Of a stretch of DNA of 64,000 nt, positions 32,231-43,419 are shown in pieces. A program made the translations under genes and the position numbers. The stretch lies in NCBI GenBank assembly GCA_001600615.1, contig BCKK01000005.1, forward strand, positions 992,001 to 1,056,000. The letters are read 5' to 3'. Position 1 is the first letter of the stretch, and each line of letters begins with the position of its first letter. Source of the stretch: Dioszegia crocea. Lineage: Eukaryota; Basidiomycota; Tremellomycetes; Tremellales; Bulleribasidiaceae. Under the pieces are notes generated by a model. The model was given only the letters and a program-made list of their open reading frames with translations, was not told the origin of the DNA and did no database searches.

Positions 32231-34194
32231 ATGTCACCCTCGCCACTTTCCTCGCCGCCCGCGGCGAAGCGTCAGCGATTGGAGCCGACGAACGGGTCTG
32301 CTCATGCCGAGTCATCCGCCTCGAGCTCTAGCACAACGGCCCCAAACGGTACAGTTCCAGCCACGAATGGGAATGGTGACTCGCATCCAGCGACATCCTC
32401 TGCCCCAGTCATTGCTGCTGCTCAACCGGAGATACCGGCCGAAGATGAGGAGCCAGAAGAGGTGATTGCTCCGGAAGAAGAGGACTTGGGCCACAGGGAT
32501 ATGTATCTCGACACCGTGAGTTGAGACGCTGATTTTCGATCTAATAGCTCATAGCTGACATACCAGGTCAACAGGGTCAACCTTGATTTCGATTTCGAAC
32601 GGCTCTGCTCGAAGAGCCTGAGCAACATCAACGTTTACGCGTGTCTCGTCTGTGGAAAGTACTTCCAAGGACGAGGGAGAGGGAGTTGGGCATATCGTCA
32701 TGCTGTAGGCGACAACCACCGTGTCTGGCTCAACTTATCGACTGAGAAGGTACGCCAATCATCGTTATCTTCCCTTTGTTGAATGCTGACTGTCAGTTCT
32801 ACGTCCTCCCAGAAGGATACCAAGTGACCGACCCATCATTGAACGACATCATCGCCGTCCTAAACCCCCGATTCAAAAGCTCGGCCCTCCCTGTGCTGAC
32901 CCACCTCCCCTCGTCCCCCTCATACACACTCTCCAACACCCCCTTTGTCCCTGGCTACATCGGAATCAATAACGTGAAGAAGAATGATTATCTGACCGTC
33001 ATCATTCACCTCCTCCTACACATCCCGCCTATCCGGACATTCCTCTTGGACCCCAATACACCTGCCTTACAACCCTCCGCAAAGCCCACAGAGCTCGTCT
33101 CTCGCCTCGCAACCCTCACGCGCCGATTATGGAATCCGAAGCTGTTCAAAGCCCAGATCAGCCCGCACGAGTTCTTACAGGAAGTGACTACGCGCTCGAA
33201 TGGGAAGTTTAAGATGACGGAGCAAGGAGATCCGGTCGAGTTTTTGGGATGGCTGGTCAATACTTTGCATAGGGATATGGGGGGAACGAAGAAGAGAGGG
33301 AGTAGTGTCATTTACAATGCGCTCCAGGGGATGGTTCGGATACAGAATCAGCAGATCATCATACATAAGGAGTATGCCCGGCCGATGTTTGAGGAATCAA
33401 GAGGTGAGCTAGCATTTTCATGAGCGCCTTACAAGACAAAGCTGACGTCATCCAGATATCCAATCAATATCTTCACCATTCCTCTTCCTTGCGCTCGACC
33501 TGCCCGCCACGCCTCTGTTCCAGGACCAGAACGAGAAGAAGATCATTCCACAAGTCCCGCTATCTGCAATCCTTGCCAAGTTTGACGGAAAGACTACACA
33601 GGTAAGTTCAAAAGTTCGGGAAGTATGGTTGCAGCCCGACCGATTTCAAAGCTGACAATTTAGGAATTTGGTCCAACTCTCAAACGTCACCACCTCAATG
33701 CTCTTCCACCATATCTCATCCTTCATATCAAGCGATTCACAAAGAACAACTTTGTTGAAGAGCGGAATCCTACAATTGTCAACTTCCCACTTCGCGGAGT
33801 TGACCTGAATGACTGTACGTTTTACACTGTCCCCTACTTGCATCCTTTGTCCGCTTCTCCATTCTTTGCTGACGCCACAGATGTCGACCCCAAACCCTCA
33901 TCACCCATTTCAACAGTATACGACCTCCTCTCCAACATTTCTCTCGACACTACCGCCGCATCCACCTCATCCAGCGGAACTGGGCCCGGTGTCACTGCGA
34001 AATCAATGAAGAAGGCACACGATGATGAAGCGGGAATGACGTGGAAGATTCATGTCCGGGCAGGACGGGGTGGCGGGGATGAGGAGAAATGGTTTGAGAT
34101 GCAGGATTTGCGCGTTGAGGAGGTACGGAAAGAGATGGTCTTCCTTGGGGAGACGGTGGTGCAGGTTTGGGAGAGGAGGGATGTGGGACAATGA
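32231..34194 (+). CDS. SAD1: U4/U6.U5 tri-snRNP factor, inactive ubiquitin-hydrolase fold
   Basis: Sad1/USP39. After a Ser-rich start and an acidic stretch (EDEEPEEVIAPEEEDL) comes HRDMYLDTVNRVNLDFD and a UBP-type zinc finger (NVYACLVCGKYFQGRGRG, AYRHAVGDNHRVWLNL), then the UCH fold: GYIGINNVKKNDYLTVII, QGDPVEFLGWLVNTLHRD, LPPYLILHIKRFTKNNF, and a C-terminal strand EEKWFEMQDLRVEEV. The catalytic Cys expected in the GINN-x-x-N-Cys region is not present, as in other Sad1 proteins. It is needed for spliceosome assembly and so links to the intron-rich style of this genome. About six introns. The stop is TGA at 34192-34194. Confidence 0.93.
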
Positions 34195-34762
34195 GGATTG
34201 GGCTGAAGAGGGAGTTACGGGTGTGAAGTTTGAAGGAAGAGTTGCATCTTGCGAGAGGATGCAAACCATACATTTTCACACTTATGCCATCAGGTATGAT
34301 CCATGTTCATCTTCCAGACGGTCTACTTACGGCCCGTCATCGATATCTAAGCGGCGCTTAGCGAGATGTACTAGCGGAGCAGCTAAGCCATGATCTGCAG
34401 ATCACCGCTAGATGTATTGTGATACTGGCTAACTTACCTGGTCTATATCAAAGCAACCCAAGAGGCCATATGGCTGGGTCATCGAATTTACTAGAACAAA
34501 CTTGCGCTTTTGGGCGTTTTGAGTGAAGAAGGGGTCAATCAAAGGAAGATGTGACCAGGATCCGAAAGCTGTAAGGAGCGACACCGCTATAAAGCAGGGC
34601 CCTACCGATGGAGCACAAAGCTCGACGAATCCCCTCACAGTCTCTTCGTATCCCCCATCATCTTCAACTTCAAGTTCCCCGTTGCACCTCCATCGTCCAC
34701 ATCCTCACACCCACCACCCACCACGCTTGACTACAATCTACGTCTTCCCATATTCCAAGATC
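34195..34762. other. intergenic region with core promoter
   Basis: About 570 bases. The left half is SAD1 3' flank. The right half has a TATA element at 34588 and a long pyrimidine-rich leader before the ATG at 34763. Confidence 0.5.
34588..34594 (+). promoter_or_regulatory. TATA element before family member 3
   Basis: TATAAAG, 175 bases before the ATG at 34763, followed by a C/T-rich leader. Confidence 0.5.
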
Positions 34763-35293
34763 ATGGCTGAAATCACCGATATCACCGGCTCCCTCGAGTG
34801 CGACCTACCATGGGTCACTTTGCGGATTCTGCTCGCGGGCATTGCCACGAAGGCAAATCCTCCCCTCGACCCCAAGTTCTGGGACAAGTCATGGGACGAC
34901 GCGCTCGACGCGGCCTCACTGCAACAAGCGACTTTCGACAGCAAAGGGACGGGCACTCCACTCAGCACACTGCAGAAAGGCGCCTGGTTGGCATCAGGTG
35001 CAAGCATCTGCTCGCAACCATGGCGACCCCGGGCTGATTTCAAATCAGTCGAAGAATGTCTACAGGTGATCGGAAAGCGCTACAACACTGACTTCACTCG
35101 CTACGAAGGCAACTCCCTTGACGCTGCCGCCTGCGACATGGCCCTGGACATACAGCAGACTGCTCCCCAGGTCCGAGCGCAAGCCCTCATGCGTTTTTCA
35201 ACGGACAAGGCAAACACCGACTCGGCGAGCTTCTGGACGGACGAGATGAAGGCGAGGCTGGCGGCTTTGAGCCAATTCGGAGTGCGGAACTAG
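34763..35293 (+). CDS. family member 3: soluble short form
   Basis: A single 176-codon exon starting MAEITDITGSLECDLPW. Residues 73-104 (GAWLASGASICSQPWRPR, FKSVEECLQVIG) align in order with residues 84-112 of the protein at 54517 (EAMFLAGVFDPSYGETF, IGSVSTAIS). The DM-x-x-[WI] motif appears as CDMALDIQQTAPQVRA at 124-139. Unlike members 1, 2 and 5 it has no C-terminal membrane segment and ends LAALSQFGVRN. The similarity is weak and I infer membership from the order and spacing of aromatic, hydrophobic and charged positions rather than from identity. A strong-looking promoter (TATA, long leader) precedes it. Function unknown. Confidence 0.65.
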   Translation: MAEITDITGSLECDLPWVTLRILLAGIATKANPPLDPKFWDKSWDDALDAASLQQATFDSKGTGTPLSTLQKGAWLASGASICSQPWRPRADFKSVEECLQVIGKRYNTDFTRYEGNSLDAAACDMALDIQQTAPQVRAQALMRFSTDKANTDSASFWTDEMKARLAALSQFGVRN

Positions 35294-35965
35294 GGCGCAC
35301 AAAGGCGGTCGTTCAAAGGAAGCGGGCCGCTATTTGAGGCTCGAAATACTTCCTCGCTGTGCATATTCATTTTCCCCGTACCACAGTATATGCATGCTTC
35401 TTTCTGATGCTATCTCATGCTATCTGGCCTCGTGCTCGTAAGATCAGAGTGTAGGTATCGCCTGACATTGTCGCGTCTTACTGCGGCACGCAAATCGAGG
35501 GTGCCCACATAGATCTGATAATTGGATGCAATTATCGAGACACAGGCGATTGTCACCGCGATCTACAGAAGTCTACGACGAGTGCATGACGATGTGATGT
35601 TTCGATATTTCGAATTTCGATGACTTCCTAATGACTGCAAGATTATCACAAACAGCAGGTGGCTTGTGAGATCAGTCTCGCAGAGCAGTATTCGCGTGGC
35701 CGATATCTTCATACGCGTCAGTGTAAGCCCGCGCCGGTGCCGCTTTATAAGCAAGTATCACTTTGATCATACCCAAGTGATCTCTTGCTATTCCATGTGA
35801 GTATCCAAAGCCATATCGATAGGCTACAATTGGCTCCCGACCGATCTGCTCATCCCCTGCCCCCAACACAACGTACTTCCTTCCACCCTCTTCACGCTTA
35901 CAAGAATCAAACCACGGCGATGTGTTATGCTTTTACTTTCACTATGTCATTGACTAGTATCTAAC
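35294..35965. other. intergenic region between convergent genes
   Basis: About 670 bases. 3' flanks of family member 3 and ABD1. It is A/T-rich with no supportable gene. Confidence 0.5.
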
Positions 35966-38698
35966 TCAGAATTTCTCAAATGCAAATGCCATGTATAGAT
36001 CTGGATCATCAGCAAAACATCCCGTAATGATCATCTCGGAATGTCGAGAAAGCCAAAACTTACTAGCTGCCTCCCACTGATCAGCATCCATCGCGCTCTC
36101 CCCAGCGTCATTCACCACCCCCATCTTCTTCAATAATCCAGCATAATCCCGACTGTGCTGCTCTTCGTTCAACACCTCACTGAAGGTCTTTTTGTAGATC
36201 AGGCGAAGACGATATTCCTGCGCCAGACTATTGTATCAGCTCGCGCCCATTATAACTCTGTACAATCAAGGATGGTGGACCTTGGACTCACTTGACAAAA
36301 TTCTCCCAATGTACAATATACTCCGGAACATCATCCACCGCATCTTGCAAGAAGAATCGATAAGCATGGCCGTACATGCCCTTATGATGCCGTTCTGTAA
36401 ATTCGATAAAATAGCATGAGTTACCAAATCTCAATTCTGGGGCATCTTCGGGTACATGTCCGAGATTCTCACTGAGATACATCAGCATTCATACCTATCG
36501 ACATCTCGGATCCGAGATTAACGTACAGCAATGTCTCGGCATTGGGGATTGTACCGATGAATATCCCGCCTACTCGGAGATATCGCGATACGTTCTCCAT
36601 CATCATCCGGGCTTTATTAGGCGATTCGAAGGCGTAGTGCATACAAAACTGCATCGTGACGTTGTCGTATAGGTCTCGAACTTGTAATTGGGCCGGAAGG
36701 ATATCAGAGAGTGGTTGCTGGGATTATCAGCTGAGATCCCGTCATCGACCGCGGGTTGTAGCTCACGGAGAAACAATCGTGAGCAAAGAAATGACCTTCG
36801 AAGGGTCGATTCTTTTGAGAATTGAATCTCCCCCTCGCTTGATCTATGGAGATATCGGCGATATCTATGCTGGTCAGCTGGACCACTCTTAAAGACGAGA
36901 TGAAAGAAGATGAACTCACCCAAAGCGACGTATAGCTTTATACCCGCCACGCGCCATTTATTGAGATCACCTCCCTTCCCACATCCGATATCCAACACAG
37001 AAGCTCCCCTTCCATTTGACCCACGATGGGTGAATTTCCCAATAAGGACAGATTTTATCCAGTTGTTGAACTTCTTCAAGCCAATGATGGGTGAGAATTC
37101 TCGATGTTGGACGCCTACGTCTGGTCGAGAGTTGTCTGCTATCAACATCCGCTCACCTCACGCACGAGAAAGCTGAACTCACAATGACTCGCCACAGCGC
37201 TATTTCCAACGTAGTGGCCATCGCTGACTTTCCGTCTTTGCTCATCATGCCCACTCTCCCCATCTGCAGCTGCCCTCTTCACACCCGCGGCAACCTTCCG
37301 CTTCGTTCCGCCAGATCCACGAGCCTCTTCCTCTGACGGTGTCATCGCATAACCACCCGGGGTCAGAGCCACCGCAGTTGACGGCACCGAACCCTCCCTA
37401 CGTCCGACCTGAGAAGATTTCCGGCTCGGTCCAGGTTCTGGAGTCTGGTGTGATGATGGGAAGTATGAGGCGTCCGACTCGGCCGGTAGATCCCTATTGC
37501 GCGAAGCACCAGGTGATGGACCAGACCAAGACGGAGCGGGCTTCTTGCGCTGGCGCCGAAGAGGGTTGTGACCCAATCCAGCTGAACGTAATCGTTCAAT
37601 CTCATCTGGTAATATCGGACGGAGGACGGATTGGGGCTGAGATATTCGATTGGGCTGATATGGCGTCCGAGCGGGGATAGGGGATTGGAGAGGTGTGCGG
37701 GAGGAAATACTCGTTCCTCTTGATCTGCGAGGCGCAGATGATGCTTGCCTTGAGCGGGGTTCGGAGGGGGACCGAGAGTGGTGCTGAGGTAGTGGTTGTT
37801 GTAAGAGCGTAGGCGAGTCCAGCTGCACTGGCGGAGGATAGGAAAATGGCTGACTATTGGATTTGGATGAGGTGGGGCGTGATGAGTAGCCGGGGAGAGC
37901 TTGGCTATTCGACCGCGGGGAGACCGAGACCGACGGTGAGCGAAGGGGTAAGGGATAGACTTGTGCACCAGGAGTCACTCGGGAAGAGTCATAGTACTCT
38001 TGCCGAGGTATAGTGTCGGGCGGTAACATCGGTCGGGGACCATTACCGCTCACTCGACGCCCACTGGGTCCGGCATGGGCTTCCGGCTGCGGACTGTATT
38101 CGTGTGTGCTATGTGGGTCGAGGGGGAGGTACGAAGGATGCTGTGCCGGCGACAGAGAATTTGTATGGATGGGATGTGGGGATCTGCTGCGTGCGGACGT
38201 AGATGCCGGGGTGAGAAAATCGAGGTGCTCGAGATGCCTACTAGACATATCTGGGGAGCTCGAGACGAGTGACGATCTCGAAGTGGATTTCACCATACTT
38301 CCACTGGCGGGCCTATCATCATTGAGCATCCGAGAGATGGATGGTCGATGATCCTCTTCTCCGCCGCCTGTCGATATCCCACTCCCGCTCTGCCCACTGC
38401 TCCGCCTCGACGAGGGCTCATCGTCATTCAACAGCCCCCTCAGTCCACCCGACACAGACCGCTTCATCCCCAATGTAGATGAAGGCGATTGCCCAGCTCC
38501 ATTCGAGTGGAAAGCGGGCGGCCGACCATCATATACACCCCCTCGGCCATCACTGGGGGAAATACCATAGTCGCCCTCTCGGGCCGGATCGAGATATGCT
38601 CCAGAGCCCGGTGTGAGATTATGGCGCCATGGCTGATCACCTGCGTGCGAGCTAGCAGGGGATGGCACGTCGATATCTCGAATAGGATCGTATACCAT
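35966..38698 (-). CDS. ABD1: mRNA cap guanine-N7 methyltransferase
   Basis: A long disordered N-terminal region of over 450 residues (Ser/Pro-rich; RTPLQSPIPARTPYQP, SGGTKRKVAAGVKRAA) is followed by GHYVGNSAVASHCEFS, the SAM-binding VLDIGCGKGGDLNKW, then IADISIDQARGRFN and FEGHFFAHDCFS, VTMQFCMHYAFESP (the cap-binding floor), GGIFIGTIPNAETLL, LPE-type acidic strand SCYFIEFTERHHKG, PEYIVHWENFVKLAQEY and a C-terminal YMAFAFEKF. This is a complete Abd1 domain. It adds the N7 methyl group to the mRNA cap in the nucleus. The N-terminal extension is far longer than in yeast Abd1 and probably scaffolds or is phosphorylated. The 5' exon is over 1.5 kb, the catalytic part is split by several introns. 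Confidence 0.93.
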
Positions 38699-39100
38699 TT
38701 CGACTAGATGAAGGAGTATAGGCCAGGCTGGAAGGATGGGGGTGGGAGGGATTTGTTATTGCTGTTATCGGGTCTGTCCGACGGGGATATCGTTTGTTTT
38801 GGTCCTTTATGCCCTATTTTTTCGCTGGCTGCTTGCGTTTTTCGCCTGGGTATATGGCATGATTGTGTGTAGTGGTGGACGCTATGCTGCGTCGATGTGT
38901 CTATGGGGGAGAAAGAGGAAGATACGTGGAGGCAGAGGAGAGCGTCCGCGCTAGAGGAATTTCGCAGCATGACGCACGGACATCTGTTTGGTCCCGCGCC
39001 GCTGCAAGCTGGCCTATATATGGGCCAGCAACGACGTATCCGATAGCTTTATACACTGAGAAGGATAGCTGGGAGCCTGAATCACATACACAACGACCAT
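38699..39100. other. intergenic region, 5' flank of ABD1
   Basis: About 400 bases; holds the ABD1 promoter. A TATATATGG-like run lies near 39011. No gene. Confidence 0.5.
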
Positions 39101-40693
39101 CTAAGCCTTGTCGTCAAGTAGAGCCAAAAAACGATCAATCCGATCCGCCTCTCTCTGTCCGCTGACCACCGCACCCGCCACACTTCCTCGGTGATCCATC
39201 TCGGTGTGCTCGCCGGCAAAGCCCAAACGGCCAGACCATTCCGGCCTGCCGAGCTGCTTAAAGTCCAGAGGGCTTCGCTCGCCGTCACTGACGATACTGG
39301 GCGTTGTTGTGGCGCCGTATGAGTACTCGTCAGTGAGCCAGTTGGTGAGGTTGGTAGCGGAGGGTGCGGGAGGAGTGGTCGAGGGGTTGAAGCGGGACAC
39401 GAGGAATTGATGGTAGGCCTCAGCTACCTCTTTTGGGTCATGCTTTAGCAGCAGAGTAGCTGGAGTTTCCGAGAGGTAAGATAGGAGGGTTGGCGTGGGA
39501 CCGGGGAGGGACGGTGCGGCAAAGTTTGCACACATCAATGTGGATCCTTCGAAGACCTCTTTTAGGCTAGAGTTCTCGTTTGGGTCCGGGCCGGTAGGTA
39601 GGAAGGTGTACGACCCGATGGTTTCCGCATCTGGCCACCATGCCGACGGGTATTGCAAGAGGAGCTTCTCAAGAATACCGACGTGGACACCCTTGATAGT
39701 CTCCTGTAGGGCAGGTGGGAGGGGGGGCGAGAAGAAAGTGTCGGGGAGGCGCTTGAGGACACCGAGAGGGATAGTAGATAGTACACTCCGACCAGTGTAC
39801 GTCGTCCCGTTCGCAGAGACTGAGACGGTGTCTGACCCATTCTCCACCTTGTCGACTTTGGCACTGAGTTTCACCTCGGCCCCTTTTGACTTGGCGTCAT
39901 CAAGCACCTTCCCTACCAGCCCCTCGTATCCCCCTTCAGGTGCAGCGTCTGACCCAGCAAAGTTGGCGGAAGTCTCCCAGCCTGCCCATTTCAAAGACGC
40001 CTTCTCGAGCTTGACGCCAAGGGGGACTTCGAGCATTCGCGCAAAGTCCTCCGCTAGCTTCTTGTCAGCGGGCGACCCCTTGCTAGTGGTATCTTCAGCA
40101 GTGGTGGGGTCGGCGGGGTGAGTGGAAGTGACATTTGTAGATTCGGGAGTCTGCGCAGGCTTGCCGCCTTTGAAGAGGGGAGAGCTGGAGGCGAAGAGCC
40201 CCGAAGCGAGGGAGGCGGTGGGTGGGGGGGCGGGATGTGGGGTTTTGAGCGATGCCTGTGCGGCGGAGAGGTTGGCTCGAAGAGCTGCAGTCTCCGAGTC
40301 GGAAAGCTGTCCTGATCAGTCAGTAAAAGCCGGCAGGCTCGATGAAGACGCGCACCGTTTGGCCCATAGATGACTCCGGCAGCAGGTTTTGGCATGTGAG
40401 CATCCTGGCCATATTAGCTGTGCGCCCGACCAGCAGTTCGAACCACTTACCACACCGACAGCCTTGGCGATACCCCTCGTAGGGTTTCCCTGCTTGTACC
40501 CATGGATCCAGCTACATCCCACATCAATCTTCGCTCCGCCTCCAACCCAAGTTTGAGCCCGTCCTCCAACTCTATCTCGAGCTTCCAGGATCAGAACTTT
40601 GTGTCCTTTTGACGCCAGACTCTGAGCCGCAACAGCGCCCGACCAGCCTGCACCGAGGATGATTGTATCGTATATCTGGGTCATCTTTCGCAT
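39101..40693 (-). CDS. FAD-dependent polyamine oxidase / amine oxidase
   Basis: Minus-strand exons open MRKMTQIYDTIILGAGWS with the FAD-binding GAGWSG, followed by EARDRVGGRAQTW and CSWIHGYKQGNP. The middle has WAGWETSANFAGSD, YEGLVGKVLDDAKSKG, VLSTIPLGVLKRLPDTFF, EKLLLQYPSAWW and the C-terminal FAD contact GRLGFAGEHTEMDHRGSV. These are the marks of the Fms1/polyamine oxidase family of flavin amine oxidases, which oxidise spermine and relatives for spermidine or beta-alanine supply. The ATG at 40693 or that at 40684 could be used. A loop rich in Pro/Ala/Ser (PHPAPPPTASLASGLF) inserted before the substrate domain is extra. No targeting signal is clear. Divergent from the MFS gene. Confidence 0.92.
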
Positions 40694-41022
40694 GTGATTG
40701 ATGGAGAGACGATGAAGGCAAGGAACGAAAGCTTTGGTCAGGCTCGGGCTTTCGGGACGATACCGGGCCGATCAAAGGCGGGTAAGTCCGAAGGTCCCGG
40801 GGCACTTTGTCGCTCAATTGTTGGAGCCAAATCGCCGAACATCGGAATTCGTCCTAGGTCGTCCGACCATCTACCACCATCAAGCAGTCTTCGCAGTTGT
40901 GCTTCCTACAGCGACGTGCTCCGAGACGTGTTTGCCCCCGACGTGCTCCGAGAATCAGTTTAACTCGAAAGCCTTCATAAGAGCCAGGGGCTTGGGAATG
41001 CGCTCATCACCCATATCTCACG
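40694..41022. promoter_or_regulatory. divergent promoter of amine oxidase and MFS genes
   Basis: A 329-base gap between divergent ATGs. It carries a 15-bp direct repeat at 40912-40926 and 40939-40953. Confidence 0.55.
40912..40953. repeat. 15-bp direct repeat in a divergent promoter
   Basis: CGACGTGCTCCGAGA occurs twice, 27 bases start to start. Each unit contains ACGTG. It lies close to the MFS gene start and looks like a paired binding site. Confidence 0.6.
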
Positions 41023-43238
41023 ATGTCTGGCAGACGAGATCAACCCTCGTATCGCGTATCAGAAGATGACGATCCAATACTCGGAGATATGACGGCGATA
41101 CCGGACGAGAATGAGAAGGGATTGAAGTCCTCGAGGCTTGAGACTCCCACCTCGGAGGCACCGCTCAAGCTGTCAACAACCCGACAATCTTCCTCAGCCG
41201 TTGAAGCAGCCCAGATCCTAGCCAACTTCGTTACGCACCCTGCCCACCCTCGGAACTGGCCACGGAAGGCCAAGTGGAAAGTGACCATTACGGTTGGGGT
41301 GACGGGGTTCATTGCGACTTGCGGGTCGTCAATTGGTGTACCGGGTGTACATGCCGTGACGGGTGATTTTGGCGTAGAGAATCCAAAGATTGGCGTTCTT
41401 ATCACAACCTTCTATGTGTTGGGTCTTGGGTACGTCTAGATCTGACAGGCTGGTGAAAACCATACATCAGCTGATCCAGCTAGAGCAGGACCTTTCCTAT
41501 TCGCACCGATATCCGAGTTGTACGGCCGTCAAGTTGCCTACCTGACCAGTCAAACCATGTTCTTCTTCTTTTGCATTGGAACAGCACTATCGCAAAAGTG
41601 AGTCTACTACCTATCGGTGTATAATGAGACTAACATTGACAGTATGGCGAGTGTCCTTGTCTTCCGATTCCTGTGCGGTGTCTTTGCCTCCTCCGGTCCT
41701 GCTCTAGGCGTGGCCACTTGCGCCGATGTAAGCCGGCTCCTGATCAAGATTCCAATCGGCTTAGCTGACGAATAAAGGTATGGGCTCCAGAAGAACGAGG
41801 CAGACCGCTATCACTATACGCTATCGGACCGATGGTACGCCATCATCTTCCGCTTGAAACATCCCTTGAGCTGATTGCCAGGCTGGCCCCGTACTAGGTA
41901 GTATGCTAGGATATTGGATCTTAAGGGCAGGCTGGCGCTGGTTGTTCTGGACCCTCACCATCCTCGCCTCAGCCAATACCCTACTCTTCATCCTGAGCGC
42001 TTCCGAGACCAACGCAGAGTGAGCCGGATCCCCGAACTACGACAGTCACAAAGCTTACACAAGCAGGGTCATTGAGAAGAAGCTCAAATACCGGATTCAT
42101 CACCCCATCTCACCAATCCTCTCCTTTCAAGACCGCATATCCCCCTCGCGCTGGATCCACGATCTGGGCTGGATGTCAGCCATGGTTTCGCGCCGGGACG
42201 CCAGGGCTGTATTTGGCCGGACATTCTCTCGACCATTCAGGTTACTACTGTTCAATCCCGTCTGCGCCATATTCTGCATCTACTATGCGTACATTTACGG
42301 TAGGTCCGCATCATTTACCAGCCGTTTCTTCATTTGCTGATTGAATACAGCTTGTATCTACCTCTTCTTAGTCACAATACCTCTTCTCTTCGGCTCGCCA
42401 CCGTACTCTCGTCCAGGTCTGTTCACATATGGCTGGCCCATGTCCACTGTCTCCCTGGCATATCTCGGCCTAGGTGCGTCAACTCCTCCGGCGTTCCAAT
42501 AATTGTAGGTTACTGATATGATCAGCTGTTGGTTTCGGGACTGCCGCCACCATTGCCTCATCCATGCAAGACAGGATATACCGGTATCTGAAGAAAAAGA
42601 ACGGGGGGCAAGGTCAGCCAGAATACCGAGTGAGCACATTTTTCGTCCTTCGGCCTAATCGACAGCGACAGTGCACTGACGTCTTTGTAGCTAGTAATGA
42701 CGCAAAGCGGAATGATCATTATGCCGATCGGATTACTCATCTTCGGTTGGACAGCGCACTATCAGACACACTGGATTGGGCCTCAAATCGGGCAGGTTCT
42801 AGTAGCCCTGGGTCTCATGCTGGCATTCAATAGTATCCAAAACTTGTACGTTCATGCTGCAACCATGATCCGAATCTGGAGGGCGCTCATGATCCAGTCT
42901 CGTAGACGCCTTCTTCCCCTACTCCGCCGCTGCTATCGCCTCAGCTACAGCTGTGAGTTCTGTCCGCGGCGCCTGGTGTTCATGGGATGAGCTGACGTTC
43001 GTAGTGTCGATCAGCGCTTACTGCTGTCCTGCCTGTATTTGCAGCAGACATGTATGCAGATCTGGGTTGGGGATGGGGCGGGACGCTTCTGGCAGGCATC
43101 GCTCTGGTTGCCATACCGGCCCCTCTGATCGTGAGTGACCATCATTGCGTCGACCAGTCCTTTTATGGGGCGTGGCTGATGGGGTAGATGTTCCGATGTG
43201 GGAAGCAGTTGAGGGAGAGGTATAAATTTGAGGGGTGA
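41023..43238 (+). CDS. MFS transporter, DHA1 drug:proton antiporter type
   Basis: A 12-TM major facilitator split by nine or more short introns. After an acidic cytosolic N-terminus comes ANFVTHPAHPRNWPRKAKW, the usual Asn-Trp-x-x-x-x-K/R start of fungal DHA1 proteins, then TM1 (VTITVGVTGFIATCG), GVLITTFYVLGLG, PLFAPISELYGRQ as the motif-A loop (here FLFAPISELYGRQVAY), FRFLCGVFASSGPALGVA, WAPEERGRPLSLYA, AGPVLGSMLGYWILRAGW (motif C) and RWLFWTLTILASANTLLF. Later segments include PIGLLIFGWTAHYQTHWI and FAADMYADLGWGWGGTLL. It probably exports toxic compounds, or polyamines like TPO-type members. The neighbour is a polyamine oxidase with a shared promoter, which makes a polyamine link attractive but unproven. 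Confidence 0.92.
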
Positions 43239-43419
43239 GATATCTGGGTCGGATCTAGGGGCCGAATCTTCTACTGTAACCAACTGTTCTGAGTATCTTG
43301 GGACTTGTAGCGTATATGTGTGTTGTTTCGCATGAACATGTCGGAAGCGTCCATATTAGAGATTACAAGTACAAAGGGTGATGCCTCTCCGCGAAATACT
43401 GAGCACAGGATCCAGAGAC

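Noticed and set aside
33000..33060. Loss of the catalytic Cys in SAD1/USP39 as a new finding
   Set aside because: Sad1 proteins are known to lack deubiquitinase activity and the missing Cys is normal for the family.
39495..40121. 208-codon + frame over the amine oxidase
   Set aside because: Antisense to a clear FAD oxidase; no features of its own.
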